From positions 620,001-684,000 of the forward strand of contig QUOL01000001.1 of the NCBI GenBank assembly GCA_009761415.1: a stretch of DNA of 64,000 nucleotides. The letters are read 5' to 3'. The notes beneath the pieces were generated by a model. The model was not told the DNA's origin, ran no database searches, and saw only the letters and a program-made list of their open reading frames with translations. Origin of the DNA: Sarcomyxa edulis. Lineage: Eukaryota > Basidiomycota > Agaricomycetes > Agaricales > Mycenaceae. Positions 56,115 through 64,000 of this stretch are shown here, piece after piece (the stretch's first letter is position 1; each line of letters starts with the position of its first letter). The translations under genes and the position numbers were made by a program.

Positions 56115-57084
56115 CTAGTTCGACTCAGAGTCTTTGCGGTCGCGTTCCTCCTTTTCTTTCTTGATGGCAGCTATGCGTAGTTTCTTGACTCGGGTATTGA
56201 AGTATGTCTGATGCAACGGTAAGATCATGAACATGTCTATGGAAGAGTAACATCAAAAGCACGTACTCCAAGAACGAACTGTATCGCGTTGAAGAACGGT
56301 ACCCATAGCTGCAGAAGATACTATTATCACCCGGGGAGACTTATCAGGGGCTCTGACACAACCGCTCACCTCGATGGGAATGAACCTCTGGGCGATGGTC
56401 AGTGACACCGGCGACATGACCCAAGAGATCTACATCATCGCATACGGTCATTGTCAATTTCCTCTCAAGATGGGATATGAGATTCGCTTAGGGTGCATAC
56501 CCGAATAACAGAGAAGAATCCAGCTCTGACAGTCTTGATGACTTCATCCAGCGACTTTGCGCCGTTGATCACAGCCATGGACGCCAAAAATGCTAAGCAG
56601 GCCCTGAATTGACACTATCATCATGAATAGGCTTCGAGGTAGCATACCTGAAGTCTGAATAGGTGCAATCAATAAATTCGATGCCACTATCTGAGCAACC
56701 CTAGCCCTCGTCCCAGTCCTTCCTGCAAACGCTCTCTGGAGTGCACCAACGAGGACGTGTCCCAGCGGTGCTGACACTAGGAACCCGTAGATGGCCATTT
56801 TTATGGCTTTGGTGTCTACATGCGCCTGTGCGAGGAGATGTGCGATGAAAGGTGCATCCTTTGATGGCCGTTTTACGGGGACGTGGGCGAGGTTACTTCC
56901 TAGTATTTCTTGGAGGAAACATAAGGTGGCTTCACGATAGGTTTGTTAGCATTACTTTGATGACCTGTAAGTAGTATAAGGTTGCACCTGTTGTTAAAGC
57001 CTTTGTGCGGAGTGGGTGTGCCGCAAGCTGGACAAGATATCTAGCGAGAAGGGGGTGTGTTTTCATTACTGGTGCTACACTCAT
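56115..57084 (-). CDS. Mpv17/PMP22-family membrane protein
   Basis: A small four-helix membrane protein of the Mpv17/PXMP2 family found in peroxisomal or inner mitochondrial membranes, thought to form channels. It starts MSVAPVMKTHPLLARYLVQL at 57084. Family-like segments include ALTTGATLYYLQ near the N-terminus, KMAIYGFLVSAPLGHVLVGA in the middle and SWVMSPVSLTIAQRFIPIEL, WVPFFNAIQFVLGTYFNTRV at the end, with a lysine-rich C-terminus (KKEKEERDRKDSESN). The middle and end segments are those that carry the W.P.....N.. signature in homologues. At least five exons. A longer in-frame start exists upstream but lacks family character. Convergent with TRS85 (102 bp apart). Confidence 0.82.
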
Positions 57085-57345
57085 TGTCAAGTCAGTTGGT
57101 AGGACCTGGATAGGAGATACACGCGGTAGGAGGTTGTTCAGCTTGAAGTTCAGGTTTTTTGCATATGTTAGTTTACCGCCGGTATCCCCGGATATAAATT
57201 TCACAAAAATGCGGGGTTGAGAAGCCGGGGATCGAGAACGAAATAATGTGTATATGTGTAGCAAATGGTATGTAGAGTAGCAGCTGGTCTATAGAAATGA
57301 ATATATACGAACTAGAGAGTTCTCTCTCGAGAATGCATAGTCCTA

Positions 57346-58905
57346 CTATTTTTTTACCCTGCAAAGAATATGTGTTAGAACTGGTTTTGTTATAATGCAA
57401 GAGGCACGCGTGCGTACCATGCTTTGACATAATCGGCGAAAGAAACCATGCAGATCGTTTGCCAGATACCCAGACCTATACGAGGCGTCACACCCCGGTA
57501 TAGACCTTTCAGTCCGTTTTCTTTGTAGATAAACGCCAGCGTGTTCATGATCGTTAGTTTCGCAGGCCGATTCACATTGACGCCCTTCGCCATTGACTGC
57601 ATCTGGATCGAGGTAAAAACTTGATTAGTGGACATCAAACAAAACAAAATAGTGCGTCAAAGGTACCTCGACCCGGATAACCTCAATAGGCTGATTCCAC
57701 GTAGCCAACGCACCGCCGATAGACGACGCCAAAATTTTGTCCATAGGACCGAGGTAATCAGTATCTGATTTCCCCCGGATCTTTCGGATCGAAGTCTCAG
57801 CCAATCGCGCGAATCCCATACTGTCGAAAAACATATTTTTTTCAGTATCCCGCATACGCATATGATTGAACTGCATGAGGACTCACCGTGAACCCCAGTT
57901 AGTGCACTGACGCACTGCAACAGCGTTAACACCCTTGTTAACGCCGGCAAGACCTTCTCTGCGGTAGATATCTGCGAACACAGCCCATGTCGATGGAGGC
58001 TTGACACCCGTCGCGGCTGTTTTCTGACGCGTTATCTCAGCGGTCTTCATGCAGGTCGTGAATCCTGAGGATAACAGATAGTAGATTAGCCAAATAGTCC
58101 AAGTTTCAATACCGAAAAATAAATAAGTTCATGACACTGCTTGGTCGCGTGCCTCGATTCAAATGACATACAGAAGGAATGAGACTCACCCATAGTAGCA
58201 TAAGCCTGCGCAACACCACCCGTCATACCACCAAGCAACCCAGCAAACGCCGGGTTGATACCCACGTTAAGAGTAGCCGTCTCGACTTCCGAAGCTGCGA
58301 GCATAAGAACAGCACCCTTCGTCGAAGCCTCGATCCACGCCTAATAAATTCGCAGTCGTACTCGCAGTCAGATCGAATTCATATTGGAGGTGTTATTGCA
58401 TACCCATGGAATCAAACCCTGATAAAACCCAGCAACCCCTCCACGAGACCAAACGGTTTTCAAGGCTTGAAGCATCTTTTGGGACCGGTTAGCTGCCATT
58501 TGAGTCTTGATGACTTCGAGAGGTTGGCCGAGGGTGGTAACCTATGAATGAATTCTCTGCGGTTGACACGGACACCAGAACATTAGGTGCAGGCAGAACT
58601 TGCCTCCTGCATCACGGTGACGCAGATGGGTGAGTATATGAATGAATGAGTATCCAATAACATGAACACGCACAAACTAGTACCCCGCGACGTGACGAAG
58701 GAAGAGATCATGCATGGCATGGTTAGCTGCTGAGGATGTGAGGGAGATATGCGGATTCAATACCATATTCATGATACCACCTTCAAGTTTGGTCGAAGCA
58801 TTAGTTTCTCATTTCACATGCAATGAAGCAACAGTAAAACGCACCGACAGCAATATTAGACCAGTTGACGCCCTTCTGGCCAGGTTCTCTCTGCACAGGA
58901 GCCAT
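57346..58905 (-). CDS. YHM2: mitochondrial citrate/oxoglutarate carrier, YHM2 type
   Basis: A mitochondrial carrier with three repeats of about 100 residues and six membrane helices in the inner membrane. It starts [20 protein letters not shown] at 58905. Carrier motifs are seen as [18 protein letters not shown] in repeat 1, the helix-loop [40 protein letters not shown] with [14 protein letters not shown], and [20 protein letters not shown] in repeat 3, then [20 protein letters not shown]. The atypical [10 protein letters not shown] signature is characteristic of Yhm2. In yeast this carrier exchanges citrate for oxoglutarate and supplies cytosolic NADPH. The last exon adds only W-V-K-K before the stop at 57346. 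Introns are short except near the 5' end. Confidence 0.88.
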
Positions 58906-59734
58906 GATCTACAAGCCTTGAACCGGGGGGGAATGAGTGAAAGAAGGAAAGAGAGATGAGGGTTTTGGTCGAAAACGGGGGACCCGAGATCGTGCCAGTT
59001 GAAATAATTCTTTGGGGCAACCCGGTTCATCCTCACGTGCACGCCAAACTGCTATACTCACGCGTTAGCGAACAGGGTGCCACCCATTTCAAAGGCATCG
59101 GACCACTTCTCTGTCTCTCATTTTTCTACCCCGCCTATGATCAGGTACAGCAATGGTACAGCAGTTCGTATCAGTTCGTACGAGTTTCGCATCCGACTCT
59201 ACCTAGGTCTCAAAAGCAGTTGACCCCGGTCCACTCTCCCTCCGATGGCAAGTCCGTGATATTTATATTTCAGAAAAAACGGAAGACCGTTAATCACGCG
59301 TCAAAATACCAGAATACTAAATAGGTGTGTGTGGGTAGGGGAGGTAGGACAAAAATGGATACTAAGATTCGTATACAAACAATAATGGGAACTTTGAAGT
59401 AGGGGGTATTGAGAGGGAGGTGCGTGCGTGCGTATAGGAAAAGAAACGATAGTAGGAATCCAGATATAACAGTAGTGTCAGCGAGATGTGGGAAATAGCA
59501 ATCCTGGGGTTTTTAAAACGCGTCGGTAATTTAAGATGTACGATCGAGAGAAGGAGGGAGAGATGAAGACGATGAAGACGATGATGGATGATCATAGAGT
59601 GGTATGAATGGAAACTCGAACCAAGTATTAGGCATGGGAGAGGGGCGAGTCGATTGGAATTCATGGAAGTCGTGTGGTCGCCAACGTGTGCGGGTTCGCA
59701 AGTAGGCCTTCGGAGGCGGAGGGATGGCGATTTG
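58906..59734. other. intergenic region, carrier promoter and coiled-coil gene 3' flank
   Basis: No gene could be supported in about 830 bp. Frames are short and without motifs. The interval near 59330-59600 is purine-rich on the plus strand, and the minus-strand frame read from it is low-complexity. Confidence 0.45.
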
Positions 59735-62700
59735 TCACACAGGGACCGCCTGCCGCAGCTCCTGGTTCTCCTGCTTCGCCTTCAACAGTTGCGCGGTGAG
59801 GTTCTCCATATCCTCCTTTAATCTGCAAGCCAGAACAAAGTCAAGCAAAAATGAAAAAGAAAAACAATAAGTCAATAAATCAATAAATTATAGAGTCCAG
59901 TCTCAAAATAAAAAAAATATCCGTATCCGGAAATTAAAGGAATCCGTAGATCACGGCTAGCGCCAGTACTCCTCCGCAGAAGCTTTTGAATCCAAAGAAT
60001 CGGACATACCGAGCGATATCATCTGGAGATATCTTCGTCAGTGACATAATATAGAGTTGAAAAGAGTGACTGACCATTGGACTCATTTTGTTCTACCTCG
60101 AGATAATGAATCTCCTGCGCTTTACGTTCTACCTGCTGCTGTAAAGCCTCGGCCTGTACCTTCGTCGCCTCAAGATCCTCCTTCACCGTCTTGAGCACCT
60201 TGTCATATCCGGCTTGCAAGTCGTTCAGCTTGAGATTGTGGGCCTCATGGAGCCGTTGTAACTCTTGATTGGTGATACTCGGCGACGAAGGACGCGCAGC
60301 TCCATTACCATTGCCATTAGCCTTCGGCGAGGCTGCTCCAGCTGCAATCGACGCCTTCACCGTGGCAAGTTCTCCCTCGAGGTCCGATAACTTTACGAGC
60401 AATTCAGTCTTCTGCGTGACGAGCGTGGTCATCTCCGCATCGTGAGCAGCGCGCAGTTTCGTGACCTCCTCCGCTCGCGCCTTCGCGTTCTCCTCAAGCT
60501 CGATAGCGTGATTAGCTGACATTTCTGCTAACGACGCCTTGGTCAGGTTGAGCATGTCGCTGTTCGCAGCGAGATCATCCTTGACATGGGAGAGCTCCTT
60601 GGCCAACCGTTCCAATTCCTGGGTCAGATCAGGAGAAGCATCTGAAGAGGCAGCAGCAGCGGCAGCACGAGCCTCGTCCCGCTGTACAGTCAAACTCTCA
60701 ACTTCGGCACGAGTGGCTTCTAGCGCGCTCTTGGCTTTGGCGAGGTCGTCCTGTGTCGCTTTCAATTCAAGACTTTGGTTGTTAATCTGCTTCTCCAGGC
60801 TCTTGACCTGCGATTCCAAAGCGGCTGCATGTTCGGCCTGAAGGTCCGCGATTGTCGACTGATGAGCCGTGCGGAGCTGCTCGATAGTTGCCTGGGATTC
60901 AGCACGGAGCGCTTGTAGATCCTGGCCATGGGCACTTCCGGCTTCGTTCTATAACAACTCGGTCAGCGGAGATAGGGACATCGAACGAATAGAAACGGAC
61001 CTTGGCACGTTCGAAAGCTTCCTGTAATAACGTCTCATGTTCCGCCTTAACTACATCAACCTTGGCATTATATTGAGCTTCCTGGCCCTATGAAAACATA
61101 TATCAATGCAAGCAGCTGGATGTCAAACGTAAAGATCGCACCTCGAGTTCAGCAGTGATTTTTTGAATCTGTTCCGACAACTCAGCATGTTTATCGCTGT
61201 ATTCTTTCTCTGCTTCCTCGATCTGTCGAGCATGACTCTCCTCGGCGGTGACTGCGTCGGCCTTGGCTTGCTCGTGAGCAGCTAGTGCTTCAGCCAGTTC
61301 GACTTTGAGAGCCTCGAGTTGAGCTACCACCTTCGCTTGTTCCTCGTTAGCAGCTTGTAGAGCCTCTTCGTGTAACTTGTTGAGATCCTCTACTGCCCGA
61401 CTGTGACTTTCCTCCTTAGCTTTAGCCTCTTCGAGAGCCTGTTCTGTCGCGGCAGTAGCAGCAGACAACTGCTCTTCCAATGACTTCAGGCGTGCCAGAG
61501 CTTGGGCGTGCTCGTCCTCGGCAGCCTCTTGGCTGTCCTTCAGCTCCAAGATTTCGATCTCGAGCTCTGAGAGTTTGTTCGCCGTATCCTCCTTCTCGGA
61601 CTTGAGCGCTGTGACCTCGGCTTCCAAGGTTTCGACACGAACAGCCTTGGCCTCCAATTCCTGAAGCTTGCTGGTAGCTTCCTCGAGAGCCTGGGCATGA
61701 GAGGCTTTCAGAGCCTCCGTCTCAGCGGCGATGTCTGCAAAATCGGCCTGTGCTTTCACGAGAGCATCGTGCTCTACGGAGGCTGCAGCTACAGCATCCG
61801 ACGAGGCAGAGTCTTGAGATGCCTTCAAGACTTCAAGGTTGGATTTGGCGGCAGTGACTTCGACCTCCAAGGCCTGGATCTGCTCTTGGAGGCTCTGAAC
61901 GAGTTCGTTCTGTGTAACAGTCGCAACTTTGGCAGCCTCAAGCTGGCGAATAACGTCTGTGGATCAGCGGTCTGTGCGAAAAACGCAAAAAAATCACTGA
62001 CCTCCTGTTGAACCGCCTCTAGGACTGAACCGCTATTCTGATGTTGTGCGCGTAAGCCCTCTAGTTCACTCTGCAACTCCTTCAGCTTAGTCTCTGATGC
62101 CTGTTTCTCCCTCTCCAAGGTCTCGAACTCGGAATGCTTAGCTGCAGCATCGGTCAAGCTACTTTCCAACGAAGCATTGAGCGTCGCGACCTGGACCTCA
62201 AGTTGCGCGACAGCTTCTGCCTTGGAAGCCAACGAATCCGTAGCCTCTTTGAGCTTAAAATGATGTCAAGACTAGTGTAACGAATCATAATTGATGGAAA
62301 ACTTCACCTTATTCTGGAGGTCTTCGAGGGCTTTGCCATCTTCCCTAACTTCTCGTATGGAAGAAATGGAAGTGGCCGTTCGTGTTGGCCTGGTAGCAGT
62401 AGGAGGCTTTCCAGCGACGGGTGGCGGTTTCGTCGCAGATGATATGCTCTGCCGACTCACGGGTGCTCTTTTGACACCTTCGGATACCGAAGCCCGGGGT
62501 TTAGCTGCAGATTTGACAGACGCGGCCGACCCGGCGGGGGAGACTACACCCGCACGAGTAGCAGCGGAGGCTGGTGGTGCTGGTCTGCTGTTCGTGGAGG
62601 CTGATAACGAGGGCTTGGTCAGCGGCGGCGGGGCCGAGGGCTTGGAAGGGACCATAGATGCACGTCTAGCAGGGGTAGCGCCAGAGGGAGCGGGTCGTGA

Positions 62701-63297
62701 AGAAGACATGGGTGGTTTCGATGGAGGAGCTGGTCCAGAGGCAGAAATCGATTTCTTGAGAGACGACGTGGCTGCTGCAGGTTTGGCGGCAGCGGTGGTG
62801 GAAGTGACGGCAGGTTTCGAGACTGCTGGTTTCACTGATCCAGCACCGAAGGTCCCAGAATTAATAATCTATCGTGGACACGTTAGAATGAATGTTGTTG
62901 GACCAACAAGGTCTGATGGACGAACCCGTTTGACCGTAGTAGAAACGCCGTTCGTTTTGGTCGTTGCAGGCTTGTGTGGAGATATCGGGACCTTTGCCTT
63001 GTCCATGTTACCACCTGTCGAAATCTCCTTGAGTTCCTTCTTGTCCTCCGCAGCTATGGGTATATCTATCGCGTCTCCTGCGGGTGTGTCATTTGGCTGA
63101 ATGTCTGCGGAGGACGTGCTGTTTGTCTTGTCATCTAACACGTTTTCTGTGACCTGATGTTCGCCTAGAGGCGGTTCGGGCTCTGCAACGTCAGACTCCT
63201 CGTGCTCGCCATGAGGAGATTCCGGGCGAGAAGATGTGCCAGACGAAGCGACTTCGTCGGGGTGAAGAGTTGGGCTCTGAGGTTCAACCTCTGCCAT
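59735..63297 (-). CDS. long coiled-coil protein with Ala/Pro/Ser-rich head; two possible C-termini
   Basis: Predicted at about 1,000 residues; no named family recognised. The head (MAEVEPQSPTLHPDEVASSG) is acidic, followed by a long Ala/Pro/Ser/Lys disordered segment (KPPMSSSRPAPSGATPARRA). From about residue 330 there is an almost unbroken coiled coil (LEVQVATLNASLESSLTDAA, LEAEVTALKSEKEDTANKLS, DLNKLHEEALQAANEEQAKV) interrupted by a glycine/asparagine break (PKANGNGNGAARPSSP). Splicing the 59823-60009 intron ends the protein in a further coil (KEDMENLTAQLLKAKQENQE) at 59735. Keeping that intron instead ends it at 59934 in a hydrophobic tail (SFCGGVLALAVIYGFL) like a tail anchor. It may be a scaffold or tether of an organelle; this is inference. 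Confidence 0.75.
59823..60009 (-). other. candidate retained intron encoding a membrane tail
   Basis: The donor CG|GTATGT and acceptor TTGCAG|A are both strong and keep frame with the downstream coil exon. At 187 bp it is about three times the usual intron length in this window. Read through, it gives YVRFFGFKSFCGGVLALAVI followed by YGFL and a stop at 59934, a short basic segment and a hydrophobic stretch at the extreme C-terminus. Confidence 0.55.
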
Positions 63298-63555
63298 GAT
63301 TATAGGTAGGCTTTGAGAAGAAGAGTTTGGTGGAGAACAAGCCTCGAGGTTATCGAAAGATACCCAAAGATTTTGCTTGAACTATTTCAGAAAATCAGGA
63401 TCAGACGTAAGGAGACAATTGTTTCCAAGTCATTTATTCGACGCGCTCTTCCCCGTCTGCTGGCTGGAGTGTCCGGGGTCTGACAACATTATTGGTACGA
63501 CTATTTTATTATTATGCTACGGCTACAAAAACTTCTCCTATTCTACACATCTTTT
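63298..63555. promoter_or_regulatory. promoter of the coiled-coil gene
   Basis: A 258-bp spacer between two minus-strand genes. It contains the upstream region of the coiled-coil gene and the 3' flank of the phosphatase gene. No specific site was assigned. Confidence 0.4.
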
Positions 63556-64000
63556 TCATTGTATATCAGCGTACAAGTTTAGAGCATTGAGCGCCGGTTC
63601 AGCAAGCGAGTTGTGGTTGTAGCTGAGAACAGCGATCTAGACATGCAATTAGTACACCATTTATCACTAAGATTGGATGCTCACTCCTCCAGGTTCGACG
63701 TTGAAGTGAGTGCCTACGAGATCATCAGCATCAGGACAGACATTCAAAAACACCACTCACCGAGGTGGAGAGGGAAGTTGATCCAACGAGAGATGAAGCA
63801 ACGACTAAAGTGACCGTGAGCCACGATCAAGAAGTCGCGAGTGTTCGTCCCCTCCTCCTTGTACTGTCTGTGATATTCGCGGACCTAGAACGAAGTTGTC
63901 GACGCACGCAAAGTCTACCAGCGGAACCGAACCCACCTTGGCAATAACACTGTCAATGCGGGCACACATTTCTTCGACACTCTCACCACCGGGGCAACTA
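63556..64000 (-). CDS. histidine-phosphatase (PGM/SHB17-like), 3' part
   Basis: The gene runs off the right edge, so only the last third is visible. It reads PGGESVEEMCARIDSVIAK, then REYHRQYKEEGTNTRDFLIV, the second conserved histidine in VAHGHFSRCFISRWINFPLH, THFNVEPGG, and IAVLSYNHNSLAEPALNALN before the stop at 63556. The order and the GG..VLSY.HH-type end match Shb17, the sedoheptulose-1,7-bisphosphatase of the histidine phosphatase superfamily. Two or three short introns are visible. The catalytic N-terminal RHG motif lies outside the window, so activity cannot be judged here. Confidence 0.8.

Noticed and set aside
62291..63100. A 269-codon plus-strand frame rich in Gly/Ala/Val
   Set aside because: The antisense of the Ala/Pro/Ser-rich head of the coiled-coil protein; low-complexity coding keeps it open.

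Overview
The window is nuclear DNA of a filamentous basidiomycete, most likely an agaricomycete. The genes are packed closely, carry many short introns (mostly 45-65 nt), and lie on both strands without operons. All coding calls were made by joining exon fragments by eye across GT-AG (and some GC-AG) junctions. Outer gene boundaries are firmer than internal exon boundaries.

Layout. 1-3170 holds no gene I can support. A split tRNA-Leu(AAG) (3333-3455, minus) follows, with a copied 3' end beside it. Next come a RAD5-type SNF2/RING/HIRAN repair ATPase (3832-8250, minus), chaperonin subunit CCT7 (8395-10368, plus), a Dal5-type MFS permease (10726-13219, plus), the mitoribosomal protein mS45/Bot1 (13476-15195, minus), an EFM3/FAM86 eEF2 lysine methyltransferase (15265-16677, plus), the WSS1 DNA-protein crosslink protease (16798-18110, minus) and the tiny spliceosome subunit SF3B5 (18252-18792, plus). 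An apparently complete Tc1/mariner-like element (19004-20534) sits between SF3B5 and a large methyltransferase gene (20869-23774).

24357-29553 holds three unrecognised helical, single-membrane-span proteins: one transcribed leftwards and two tandem paralogues rightwards. Then follow LRP1/C1D exosome cofactor (29880-31019), an F-box/LRR protein (31238-34381, minus), a hotdog thioesterase (34800-35529, minus), a small HMG/YABBY-like protein (36629-37029, minus), VPS33 (37990-40662, minus), NTE1 phospholipase (40833-46475, plus), a small dsRBD-like protein (46695-47171, plus), a 2-hydroxyacid dehydrogenase (47494-48815, minus), a WW-domain protein (49592-50513, plus), TRAPP subunit TRS85 (50827-56012, plus), an Mpv17/PMP22 protein (56115-57084, minus), the YHM2-type mitochondrial carrier (57346-58905, minus), a long coiled-coil protein (59735-63297, minus) and the 3' end of an SHB17-like phosphatase (63556 to the right edge, minus).

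Most genes are housekeeping and are not functionally linked to each other. Several are divergent pairs with very short shared promoters: RAD5/CCT7, mS45/EFM3 (69 bp between start codons), WSS1/SF3B5 and VPS33/NTE1. The least explained content is the three-gene membrane-protein cluster, a possible alternative tail anchor in the coiled-coil gene, several GC-AG introns, and two places where canonical splicing does not restore a conserved reading frame.
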